Source: Exobasidium rhododendri (Eukaryota > Basidiomycota > Exobasidiomycetes > Exobasidiales > Exobasidiaceae). From it: a stretch of DNA of 64,000 bases. A program made the translations under genes and the position numbers. The notes under the pieces are model-generated. The model was not told where the DNA came from, ran no database searches, and saw only the letters and a program-made list of their open reading frames with translations. How positions within the stretch are numbered: the first letter of the stretch is position 1; every line of letters begins with the position of its first letter. Location: positions 2,976,001 through 3,040,000 of the forward strand of contig CP110631.1 in the NCBI GenBank assembly GCA_026210745.1. Direction: 5' to 3'. Shown here in pieces: positions 1-11,300 of this stretch.

Positions 1-462
1 GTTTCCATTCCTTGGTGAGGACGACGCACATACACCTTGACTTTGCCCTATCACGCCAGGCTTCGACAGCGCTCCTCTCGAGTAAAGACTGGTGCCTGAT
101 TTTTTACTCCGGTGCATAATGGCACTTTCTGCTTCCATCACCTGATTGAGCAGGCTAGGATCATCCCAGTCATCCTCTTCGTCCAAAAGTAGGTCGTCTG
201 AATCTTTGCCATCATCGAGCTCGATAATCGGTGACTGAGCATTCAACTTGCTTGGCTTTGTGGAAGTAGCTTCTAATGCATCTAGGATATCCAGATCTTC
301 CTGATCTAAATGAAAACTTTCGAATTCATCCAGCTCCTCGTCATGCTGCTCATCATCCGGCATGACCAGTGCACCGGAAATGGGGGCGTAGATGGGGAGA
401 GACGAGGTAAAAACGTGTATAGTACAGAAGGCGAGGTTGTCCGGAAAAAGTGTTGCTTCCAT
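1..462 (-). CDS. 5' part of an acidic protein of unknown function (runs off the left edge)
   Basis: The minus-strand frame is open from position 594 to the left edge. The first in-frame ATG is at 462 and a second is at 363. The translation is rich in Asp/Glu, with stretches such as DEQHDEELDEFESF and DLLLDEEDDWDD, and reads like a disordered acidic N-terminus. The frame stays open for 44 codons upstream of the first ATG, up to a stop that overlaps the tRNA at 596-679. Either translation starts at 462 or 363, or an upstream exon is spliced in. I recognise no domain in the visible part, and the bulk of the gene lies outside the window. The start codon and any introns are uncertain. Confidence 0.45.
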   Translation of the reverse strand, partial: MEATLFPDNLAFCTIHVFTSSLPIYAPISGALVMPDDEQHDEELDEFESFHLDQEDLDILDALEATSTKPSKLNAQSPIIELDDGKDSDDLLLDEEDDWDDPSLLNQVMEAESAIMHRSKKSGTSLYSRGALSKPGVIGQSQGVCASSSPRNGN

Positions 463-595
463 TTCACGCACACCTCCATCTGCCCAACCTCCAGTCGCGT
501 CGCGGTCAAATTCAATTGATTGCTCAAGTAACACTCTCGCTAATTGATGATTTGTGTCGAAGTAAAGGAAAGAGCCAAAAAAATGAACTCTACAC

Positions 596-679
596 TAGCC
601 CAGCCGGGAGTCGAACCCGGGTTTGAAGCGTCCCCAATTTCATGTGAAGCGTCGGTGATAACCGTTACACTACCGGGCT
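596..679 (-). tRNA. tRNA, probably Val(CAC), with a short intron
   Basis: The minus strand folds as a cloverleaf. The acceptor stem is AGCCCGG/CTGGGCT (7 pairs, one G:U), the D-arm begins GTGT and ends CAC, and the T-arm is CCGGG-TTCGACT-CCCGG followed by discriminator A. The anticodon stem GACGC pairs with GCTTC apart from one C-U mismatch. This places CAC at positions 34-36 and leaves a 12-nt intron after position 37. TATATA lies just upstream and a T7 run, a Pol III terminator, lies downstream at about 579-585. The weak anticodon stem and a 9-nt direct repeat (GACGCTTCA) inside the gene make the anticodon assignment less sure than the tRNA call itself. Confidence 0.65.
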
Positions 680-873
680 ATATACCATTTTTGTAATGTC
701 AAGTACATATATAATGTCTCCACAACTAGAAGATATCGAGACCACGGTTTTTAGTACGCTTCCGCCGTCTCGGCATTATTGCGTCTCGTTCTGACTTTGT
801 CTAGTGAAGGAAAGGTGGTATCTATTTTTCGCATGGATAAGGAGAGAAAGAAGCGTGAATTTTACAAGTCTAG

Positions 874-3518
874 CTATGATGCATTTTTCCTCTCTCCAGC
901 AGGGGTTCCTCTGCTTGTACTGGATCGGGTCGAACCGGTCGCACTTGTGGTGCCCTTCTCTTTCAACAGTGACTGAAAGAAAGAATGCAGGACTTCACTT
1001 TGCTTTGGTGTCTGCAGACCAGCTTGGGCATTGCCGGAAGGACTGGTCGGTCGACTGCTCCCTCCTTTATCACTCGAATTCAAGGACGGAGATTGCAAGG
1101 CTGAAGTGTTAGTCTTCAGTGTGTTTCGGAACCCGGGTGTCGATCGACTGGCATCTTTCTCGCGCTGCTCCCGCTCGCGATCTCTTGCTCCTGGTCCTTC
1201 CTTTCTTGAAGAGGATTTGGATGTCCTGCTTTCGTCGTCTTGCTGCCTTTCTTGCAGAGCTCGCTCGACGCTCGGCAAACTCAGACTAGAGCTTCCCATT
1301 GGTCCTACAACGCTTTTCGTAGTCGCACTCAATGTACCTGACACTTCAGTGGAAGAAGAGCCATGCCTTGTCAGCTTCACCCTTGCTTCAGGCTCCTTCT
1401 GTTGGTGGCTGTAGTGTTGCAACAGAAAATCTTGATCATCGGGTTGCTTCACCCTGCGGGAATTGATCGCAAGTGGCTGAGGGGTGGGAAGAAAAACGCT
1501 CGGTAAGGCTCCTCTTCTCGACGAGAGGAAAGAGAGATAGACAAGTCAATCACTCACCGGCGCAGAGGCATCCCAGTCTTCTATGATATCTTCGTACAGC
1601 TTGAGCGCACTGTCCACCCCACCTGCACCGCCGTTGATTAGGCCAGGTAGTAGGTGTCGATCTACTTGCTGCGCGGCTATGTTCTCTGCCTCCTCTGAGC
1701 CTTTTGGCAAGCCTTGTCTCCTTCGTACCTTTTCCACTTGGACGTCCCACTCCCAGCCATTGGCCATCCCGGCACAATCGAACCCATCCCTTAGCGCCTT
1801 TATCTTGCCAAAGCTGTCCCAACCAGCCGGTACCAAAAGCACATCCCGTTCCACCGTCGATGCTCGATGCGAAAAGGCGAAAGCGTCACTGTTTGTGCCG
1901 CTACTGTTCCCGTGGCTGAAGAGCTGATGAAGCACATACGAGCGAAGTATCTCAAAAGACGGTGCTTTCGACTGAGCAGTAAAGAAAAGACTCGCCCCAT
2001 CTGTGAGCAAAAAACAAAAAAGGAGATTGTGTGTGTGTGTATGTCAGATCAGCGACACCCATACTCCAAAGAAAAGAAGAGCCTCTCTCATTCTCACATT
2101 TAAGACAGACAGTGCGAAGTACCTGTTGAATGTAATCGAACTGCTCTTCCTTGAAATTTCTGTCCCTCTCCAATTGAATGATAGTGTCTGCTTTGGTGCA
2201 TACAATGACCAGTGGCACACCGAGATTGTGCGTCAAGCATCCCTCGGGCAGAGGGTTTCTTTCGTTTCCACCCATTGCAGCAGCCGGGTTCGACACGGCC
2301 ATAATGGCGCTGGCAGTCGAAGTATTTCCGATGTCCGTTTCATCCTCTTCGCCCTGCAGGACGGTACCAGTATGACCCAAAGGATCTGCATAAGCTCTGA
2401 CAGACCGTTCCAGCGACTCTTTCATTTCCTCCCAGATCGCCCCTTCTCTGCTCCAACTGGCCCCTCCAGAGTGCGAAGCATCTTCCACAACCTCGCGCAC
2501 CACATCGAGCCATTCGATCAGTTGCGAAAGAAAAGTCCAAGGGGTCTCCCAGTCCAACGTAATAAGGAACAGGGAGTCTCGCAGTGCTTCTATTGACGGC
2601 TTGGGTTTCGTATCGACATGTGCATGTCCTGTCTGGCCTTCCCCGCTACTCTTCGACGTCCGGGTTTTAGACGTAGTATGATTTTCTGCTACGTGGGCCA
2701 AATTTGAGGGTAAGGCGTCCATTGGGGTGGCAAGAGCAAAAGGAAGGAGTGACAGATGGGCCGAATCTGATGAGGATGCCTGGTAGACCCCTACACGAGC
2801 AATAATCTCTGAGTGAAGGATAGGTATAAGATTAGCACATGACTGCGTGTGCAAAATTTCCCACTGTCACCTACCTTCACCATCTTCGTCTCCCACATCG
2901 AAGAAGCTATAGCCTAGACCGAGTTCAGCGACAAATTCCCTGTTCCCATCCCCAAGTTTCTCGCCACTGGGGCCATCTTTGATTGTTTTGCTCTGAGGTG
3001 ACAAGGAGCTGGAAGGAGATATAGAACAAAGCTGAGACAGTATCGTCGATTTCCCCGTCCTCGACTCCCCTGCGAAGAAATAGAGATCATAAGCTGCTTG
3101 ATCATTCCCAGCAGTGAACCTCGCCTCATCTTTCTTCGGATGTCCCTTTCGACTTACCAAGCATGACGATGTTCTTGACTGGCACGGCCCGCGAACTTTT
3201 CACACTGTTCAAGATGCTGCTCCAAAGATCTTCTTCTACTTGGTCACTTCCTTCTTTTGCAACTGACGATGCTGGGCCGTTTCTTTGCAGTTTAAAATTC
3301 TCCTGCTGCGACAGAGGTTTGGAAGACTTCCTCCTGGGCGATGCCAGCGAGTCGATGCCATTGTTTGTAAAGGTTTGTCTGCTGGTTGTCGCTGTCGAAT
3401 TGAGACTTGCCTGACCCTGACTTTGTCCTTGCGACGATGCTGCATAGCTAGAGTCTGTGCTGTCATGACCGTGCCTAGAGCCTGGTCCTGTGGAAACACT
3501 CCCACTCTCCAGTTCCAT
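874..3518 (-). CDS. Cytoplasmic dynein light intermediate chain
   Basis: This is a subunit of cytoplasmic dynein 1, the minus-end-directed microtubule motor. It holds a Ras-like fold on the heavy chain and uses a flexible C-terminus to bind cargo adaptors. I model five exons: 3518-3158, 3069-2875, 2808-2098, 2000-1558 and 1476-874 (770 aa). Conserved pieces join cleanly across introns: LWSSILNSVKSS, the P-loop GESRTGKST formed over intron 1, LGLGYSFFDVGDEDGE, ITLDWETPW, VCTKADTI, and CLKYGASLFFTAQ over intron 3. The C-terminal part is Ser-rich and carries QPDDQDFLLQHY and a FFQSLLKEKG helix like the adaptor-binding helix of animal LICs. The ATG at 3518 precedes a Ser-rich N-terminus; an in-frame GTG upstream is not needed. 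It is divergent from SAC3. Confidence 0.9.
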
Positions 3519-3837
3519 GTTATGCCTCCACTGCCTTACACAGCAAATTCGCAGCAGACAGAAGGAAAGTATAGGGACTACACTATGATGGCAATGACGA
3601 CGAGGGAAAATTAAGACTCGGGCGTGTTGGTCTCCGCCTAGTCGCGTCACTGGGGGGTGGGGGGGAAGGGGCCTTCAAGTCGTTCTGACTCCTGCGTCTT
3701 GATCTACTTCTAAAATTCCACCCGGCCTCGTAGTGGTCAGAGAAGGAGCAGAAGCGACCTCAGGACAGCTTCTTAACTGAAAGAACACGCATACTTCGGC
3801 CACATACGACGACCTCCCTTTCGGTAAGAATGGAGGG
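3519..3837. promoter_or_regulatory. Shared upstream region of dynein LIC and SAC3
   Basis: This is a 319-bp gap between two divergent start codons. It must hold both promoters. It contains a G-rich patch at about 3652-3672 (runs of six and seven G) and no clear TATA box near either ATG. I see no ORF here that looks coding. Confidence 0.5.
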
Positions 3838-6800
3838 ATGTCGAGCCAAACCAACTCTACGGCCAATCTCTTTGCGTCTAAGAATGCATTGGGAGGGCCC
3901 AGTGACAATGATGAGACTCGAAAGAGAAGATTCGAAGATCTGCCCAAACAGAATCGCTTCTTTGAGATGAAACATCAGCGTGATGCTCTACGACTCAAGT
4001 ATATAGAGCAGGGCATTCTTCCTGATCCTGACAAAGCGCAAGATCTGTCAGCGGCCAAGAGCTTGCTGGGAATATGTATGGAGATGTGCTCCGATTACGA
4101 GAGGGAAGAACGTGAATTTCAAAATGAAGGTGATGGATTGGAGATGGTGAGATGCGGCTGCACAGGAGGAAAGGGGAAGAGGAATGTAGGGGTGGAGACT
4201 TGGACTGATAGAATTTCCGTCTCCCAAACAGTTTCCAGGGACGAGCCGCATCGACCCAGCACTGGCAGTAAAGATTTATCGCCGACCTGCGGCTGGGCGA
4301 GAACTACCGCTGCCGGAAGACGTCCGACCGCCTATCGTTCTGCGGGTGAGCATTATGAAAGAAGGACAAGATGTCTGAAAGAGGATGGAAAGAGACTCAC
4401 AGGACCTCTTCATAGAAAACGCTTGACTACCTCTTTGAGCAATTGTTACCCTCAGATCCGGCCTCTCCTCAATTCACCACAGTTCAACCTTTCATGTGGA
4501 ACCGTACAAGAGCGATTCGACAGGATTTCATAGTGCAAGGTCTTCGAGGTCCCCTTGAGATCGAATGCCACGAGAGGATAGCAAGATACCACATCCTGTG
4601 CCTTCACTGGAAAGGTGGAGTAGGGGCGGAAGGCTGGAGCGAACAACAAGAGTTGGAACAGCTTCGAAAGACGATACGTAGTCTGACTGAGTTCTACGAA
4701 GACCTCCGTCGATCCGATGGGAATAATTCGCCAAATGAGGCAGAGTTCCGTGCTTACAATCTGCTTCTTCACATGCAAGATCCAGAAACGCTTCGAGAAG
4801 TGGAAGCCTTGCCAGCAGATGTGTTCGACTCGCCCGATATCCAAGCAGCTTTGAGGCTTCGAAGTTACGCTCAAAGGAGCAACAACGTCATCAAGAGGGG
4901 TCGACCTTTGAATACTGAGGCGACGATGAATCTTTGGACTAGATATTTCGGTGAAATCAAGAGAAATAGCAATGTTAGCTACTTGCTTGCTTGTTTGGCA
5001 GAGAACGCTTTCTCCCAAGTAAGAGCAGGTGCCATCAAAGCAATGGGTAAAGCATATCTCCCCCAACATGCTCCTTTACCATTAGAATACCTGCGTCGAA
5101 CGCTGGGAATGGATAATACAGAGGAAGCAAGGTCATTTGGCCTTGCACTCAATTGTGAAGAAGTCGCAAGCGGCGAACCAGGCTCGGCCATCGATGCGAT
5201 GCGATTGCAGAAAGCAAACGAAGAAAAGCCACTGCCGACAACGCCTTTCAGTAGTACCATCGTCGAAGTGAAAAGAAAGCAACAGACTAGTCAGGCAATC
5301 GTGAATGGCCTTCTATCTGGTGCTGTACCGCTTCTTGCAGTCGAAGGTGGACCTGCTGTATCTGCGTGCCTAATTCCAAAGGTGGCACTCTCGTCTCGGA
5401 AAGGAAAGGTACACACGCCTGCTGTCCAATCGACTGCTTTGGCATCCTTGCCGACACAGTCGCCCTTCATCGCTACGACGCAATCTCCTGTACTCGAACC
5501 AAAGGCTTCGGTTCTACCGACTCGTCCAACAGCATCAACCAGGTCCGAAACATTGGGGGCATCTCTATCTGCCTCAGCTCCCGTCTTCACACCGAAAGCG
5601 ATCTCTTTCTCAACCAAAGAGGACTCAGCAGCCCCCTCTGTCCCTGGCTCGACCCCATTTATACCATCGAGCCACTTTTCCTTTGCTCAAAAGCCACCGT
5701 TTCAAGCTTCCAGGACATCTTCGACTGCTTTAGGAACGACTTTAACCTCGGGCATCTCTGCATTCCAAGCCTCGCCTCTATTCCCTTCATCTGCTTCCGT
5801 TCCCACAGAGGATGGGAATAAAGGTGCTGCGCATGATGAGGTGGAGGGAAATAAAGCGCCCGTGGCTGCGTCCAGCTCACTTCAAGAAAGAATTGCTGAT
5901 CCTCATCCTGAAGCGACGGTTCGGCCGCCTGCATTCGTGATAGGAGACGAACTGCCTAAGTTTAGTAGCCCCCATGAGACGGAAAAGCCAAAGCGAACAA
6001 TAGAGTCGGTAGCCTCTTCCCTCTACGACGCTTTACTCGTTGATTTACTACATCACAAAGTATCTACGATAGGTGAACAAGCTTGCTTACGACAGCTACG
6101 TATTCGGCGCAAAGAGGCTAGAGAAAGCGTCGTCGATGACACTACGAATCGACTACTGAAACATATACAGGACGACGTTGTGGAAGAAGTAGTGGCGAAA
6201 TTGTCATCAGAGGCAATCGCAGACGAGTTTCGTACAAGGTCATTGGAGAAGATGACGTTGCGTGGAAGGAGGAGGGCAGTGAGACAAGCGATGGAGCGAA
6301 AAAGACAGACAGAGAGACTGAATGAAATTCGCCTGAAACTTAGAGGAAGAGGCATAAACTTCCCCGCTTCTGACGATGGCGTCTCACATCGAGATGGGCA
6401 GCTCGCTCTAGATGCAATGGAAGATGAAGACCTACAGAGGGCTCTACTTCAGGCAAGAGAAGATCGACAGACCTTGTGGACTTCGAAGATCTTTGTCAAG
6501 ATCATCGAGAAGAGATTACGAGACGTCGCCCTTCCTAGTGTCCATCTGTGGGCGGCAGGCGTGTCCTTCTTCCAACGTACAAGCTCGACCTCAAATTGGC
6601 TCCGAACTAAATTCTCTCTGACTGAATCGGTGTCCTTTGAAGAGAATTACCGTGAGGGCGGGTGCGTCAGGGTATTGGATCTCGATGGAATGTCATCCGA
6701 GGATATGGAGGAAGAGAAAGACGTCGGCATGGTCATAGTCGAGTTGGACCCTTCCTTGACCGGGACAAGAGACAATGAAGAGCTATGGACGGCACAGAGG

Positions 6801-7925
6801 CACAAGGTGGAAGCACTGTCACAGCACTCAATCGTCAAAAAAAGTCGCTTTCATCCACACTTGCTCTTGATAGCCTGGAGCAGTGGTGAGGAGCTACTCC
6901 GGAAGACCATCGTGCAAAAACTTCACCTGGGGGCCACGAGTGCGCATCGCTACTCGTGGAGCAAAGTGGAGATCTGTTGCATTAACGACAGTATTGCTTC
7001 TCCTCAAGAGAGATTTCAGGAGAGCATAGAGCAGATTTTGCAGCGTATCGATTGGAACCCCGACAAGATTCGACTGGACTTTGACACCGTGTCTACCATC
7101 TGTAGAGCAAGCTGGGAACGTCTCTTGCAGCGTGTCAATGTAGCCTACTCTCAGCTGAATGAAAGCCACAGAGGCGGGGTCGAAAAAAGAGAAATCGCCA
7201 TTCGAGTATTCAACATTGTCACCATCCTCGCCAATCAAAGTATAGACGATCTTTTTCGCATATCTACCACGCTACTGGAAGATGCAGAAGAGAAGGAAGG
7301 ACTCGCCAGGATTGCTATGCCTCTTGCGATGTGGAGCGAAAAGCAAAAGATGCAACTAGCAGCACCTTCGAAGGACGACAACGACATCAATCAGTTGCTG
7401 CTCGATCTGGCACTGGTTCAGCTGAAGAACTGCTATGAACGAACAAACAACGAAACATTCACCTTCCTTCAAACTTGGCTGCTAGAACAGTATGATGTGA
7501 TGCAAGAGATGGCGAGATTCCCTTGGTTGGCTTACTTTGAAAGGGTCTACCAGTGGTGCATTGAGTACATCCAGGACAATTGGCTGGAATGTAATTTACT
7601 TTCTCGCGAAGCAGTGCAAGCGCAAGTGGTGCAAACCTCCCGTCTTTGCCAATCTGCTTGGACAGAGATCGAGTGGAAGATCAGGGAGTCACTCGATACT
7701 ATCCTCACTGCATCGCACACACCATCAGCATCACCGCTGAAGAGGAGAGTGTCCAGTAAAGACAGTCCAGAGAATAGTAGTGTAAAAAGGTCGAATTACA
7801 AGACTCGAAAACTAGAAACAAACCCTGCCGCGTTCAAACAAGCACCGATTCTCTCTTCAAAGATCACGACGTTGCGGGCTCTAATGGCCAGCGCTGCTGA
7901 TCTACTCGAAGGAGATACACATTAG
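3838..7925 (+). CDS. SAC3: Nuclear mRNA export factor SAC3 (TREX-2 scaffold)
   Basis: SAC3/GANP is the scaffold of TREX-2, which couples transcription to mRNA export at the nuclear pore. Exons are 3838-4146, 4232-4345 and 4416-7925 (1310 aa, in phase throughout). The family signature around residue 85 reads CMEMCSDYEREEREFQ, followed after intron 1 by FPGTSRIDPALAVKIYRRPA. Intron 2 is crossed by LRKTLDYLFEQLLPSD, followed by FMWNRTRAIRQDF, DRSDGN-like loops and the helical SAC3/PCI-like domain to about residue 380. A Ser/Pro/Phe linker with scattered SF and FT motifs follows. A long charged helix (KEARESVVDDTTNRLLKHI) resembles the part of Sac3 that binds Cdc31/Sus1. The start ATG at 3838 begins MSSQTNST. 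It converges on the PPR gene. Confidence 0.9.
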
Positions 7926-8317
7926 ACGACGTCTGCCGCTTGCATCATTCTGTACACTAGACAACTTTCCCCCGTGAGAAATTTGGCCGAATATTTCTGA
8001 CACTGTTTGCCAATATTAATTCTCGTACAAGTACATGAAGATGATGATGATAACGAGAATGGTGGTGATGATGATGATGATGTAATGCTGAGAGCGGAGG
8101 AAGAGGATGATGATGTTATGATTATTGATAGTCTAGTTGCATGCATTGAAGTGAAATGTGCAGAGAAGTCTTTTGACGTGACGGAGTCTACCTTTCGTTT
8201 TTCTGCTTTCGTTTAAGCTGTCGTGATGACGGTGGTTGATGGCTGCGTACCCGATGCAGGTCTTGTGTCTCGATTCGGTGTAGCGGTAAAATTCTACTCT
8301 TTGCTCCTCTCCTCTTT
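7926..8317. other. Convergent 3' region with GAT-rich simple repeat
   Basis: This is the gap between the 3' ends of SAC3 (plus) and the PPR gene (minus). An imperfect GAT/GGT triplet tract covers about 8037-8085, with a further patch near 8107-8125. The repeat opens short reading frames of Asp or Ser runs, which I treat as artefacts. Nothing else is seen. Confidence 0.6.
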
Positions 8318-11300
8318 CTACTCCTCTTCTACTCGTCGACGTGCACGAAGATTGTCTTTTACTGCCTCGACCCTTGCCGACTCCTGGATACCCTCAATCT
8401 TTCCCTCGAATTGATCCAGCAGCTGCTCCACTCGAGGGTATCGCTGCAATAATTCAACGATGCCTACTGCTTCTTTGTTTTCACCCTCAGCACGACTCCC
8501 AACCTCAATCTTCTCGCCGCTTGCTCGAAATTTTTCCACCGTATCTCTCAAAAGGAGCAAAGTCTCATGATGGGTGTACCACGGAGTCTGCTTGCCTTCC
8601 AGGACAGACTGAGCATGCAAATTCTTCAGCAATGATAGAGCCGCCCCATGTCCTCGTTGCAGCGATCTTTGTCCTCTGCTTCTTTCGCTGTGTTCGTAAT
8701 TTTGTCCAGCGTACCTTCCGTCGCTGTCGTCCTCCCCTTCTCCGCCATCTCGCTGTTCCTCCTGTGATGGATACCGGACGCTGTAATCGTCTCTTACTCT
8801 ACCTTGATGTCTTCGGTTCGGTGGTCTGGCTGGCGTGGAAGTTGTGTCGAATCTGTCGTTATTTTCCGCTTTCGTGGTAATCGACTTGGCCAATCTCTCT
8901 CTCATGTCCCTAAAGCTTGTATATTCTCCTTCACGATCGACTTGTTCCTCATCTTCTGCCCAAGCTCTTGAGGGCGGCGAGGCATTCAAGATCCGCTGAA
9001 TAATGTTGAAAGAATCGCGAATACGGCCGGCATGCAAAAAGGAAACGCAAAGATGGTTCCAGTTGTGGCTGTCGAAAGCAAAGCCAGCTTTTCGACATCG
9101 GAGCCACTCTTGCGCAACTCGTTCATACTCACCTTGCCTGGAAAGCGCACTGATTAAGATTGACAGCGGCAGACACAGTAGGTTTCGTCGACTTTCTCTG
9201 AGTCGTGTAGGCAGCGCTGATGTTGACGACGACGATGGTGGTGGTGATGACGATGACGGAAGAAAAGGCAAAGTCGAGTTGACCAAGCGGACGCCAGGCG
9301 TACTGGAAGCAAGTTTATCACTGGCTATCACTGACTCTTGCGCCTTGTCAAAGATCAAATTCCACACTTCCAGAGCCCCGTCCACGTTTTCATCCCTGCG
9401 AAGAGCATCTAACAAGCTAGTCCAAAGAAAGAAAGGGACTTCTACTTCCTTCTCCTTCATTTCTTGGATGAGTGACTCGACTTGATCGACGTCTGCTCTC
9501 TTCCCATACGCTTGTAAGATAGGCTGATAGATGAGAGCATATTCTTTCGATTGATCAAACTCCACACCCTGTATCATCTCCCGTGAGATGCTCAATTTAT
9601 CGCCATCTTCTCTCGCAGCATACGCTTTGATCAAGATGGCCCAGAGAATACCATCGGCAGTGTATCCTCTCTTCCGTGACTCGTTCACATAGTCCCGTGC
9701 GATGTCAAGTCTGCGAATTCGAAGATAGCCTTGTATCATGACGGTGAAATGCCACAGATTGGCACCTTTTCCTGCCGCCTTGCCCTTCTGACCGCCCAGA
9801 CGCTCATCTATACTTCCAAACACATGCTCTGCCAGGTCCATAAACCCAGCGTCAGTGACAGATTGGAGCACCAGCGTGTACGTTGTTTCGTCTGGAAGTA
9901 AGCCAGCACTCAGCATCTGTTTGAAGAATGCAAAGATATCCTGCACAGGCAAGGCTCGAAGGACGTGCGCTTTCAGCATGATGTTGTACGTTGCTGAAGA
10001 CGGCCGAAGTCGAGGTTCCTTGTGTTCGAACATCCATGTAAACAGGCCCATCGCTCTTTCCCAATCACTTGATTCAACATGAGCGTTCAACAGCGAATTG
10101 TAATTGAATCGGTCTGGCTCCATACCCCCTGCCTTCATCGCTTCAAGCACTGCCGACGCATTCTCAACATCTTTCCTCTTGGCAAAGAAGGCAATGAGGA
10201 TCGTGAATGTACGTCGACTGGTCTCGATGTCTGCATCGAGCATCTGCTGAAACAGCGCAATTGTAGAGGTCAAGTCGTCTGAATTTGCATAATAATTCAA
10301 CACTTCGTTCATGAGGAAGGTGTCGGGCTGATAACCAAAGTGGACCATACGATGGAGTGTTGCCTCTGCTTGATCGATTTGATTGGCAGTGATATACGCT
10401 TCCACCAGTCTGGCATGCACATGATACGTGGGATATAGGAGACCCTCTTGAGGAACTTCATTCGGCGCGATCCTCATATCGTATCGACCTTCGACCAGCT
10501 CGGCCACTTTTTCTACTTCTCCTTTTCGACAAGAGTAGTACAGGCGTGTTTCGAATTCGAAGTCCTGTTCTGTCTTCTCACTCTGATTGTGCTGTGATCT
10601 CAACAAGTCCAACGCTCTTTCCATCGTCTTTTCTTCCTTTCTCTTGGCGCTTGACATTGCTATCCCCCGTAAGGTGGATTTCTGCAGCTTTACTCCGCCG
10701 CTCATGTCGTCAGGTTCATTAATCGTCTTTTCGAGTAGATCCTCGGTGACCTTTGCTTCGATGGCATACTCCCCCTGCCGATTAAGGCTTCGGAGCATGT
10801 TTCGGATGATCGTCTCAGGCAAGACTACACCTTTGCGATGTGCCCAGCAGTACAGCGAGTAGGCTGAAAGCGATCCCTCCGCTCGAATAAAACTCCTACA
10901 AAACGCAGACGTCATAATCACTTGGACCTCTGCACCTTCTCGTTGTCCCACTTGCTCGAGAAATGCAATGTGATCCGGTATATTGAGTGCGAGGTATTTG
11001 AAGCGAAAAGGTAGATTCTCAAAGGTGTCCAATTGATCAAACTCAAAGCAAACGGAATGCTCAGCCAGCCAATCCATCGTCTTCGTTGCCACTTTTCCTT
11101 TAAAGTCTGCATCGGCACCTCTGCATCTATTCAGAGACACTTGCAACAGACTTCCTATAGCATCCGCCAAGTACTCTACACGAAAGTACTTGGACAGACG
11201 AAGCTCTTTCCTCCTGTCCCAGTTCTTCGCTAGTCTTACATCTCTGGCAATCCAATCTTGATTCTCTTCGAGGATGCGTCCTAGTAAGCGCTTAGCTTCA

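Noticed and set aside
1454-1476. Alternative acceptor (CCCGCAG) for the last dynein LIC exon
   Set aside because: It breaks the reading phase; the upstream CCCCTCAG acceptor keeps it and restores a plausible protein.
8007-8216. Plus-strand frame with Asp runs between SAC3 and the PPR gene
   Set aside because: It is generated by the GAT triplet tract, starts in a gap between converging genes, and has no ordered sequence.
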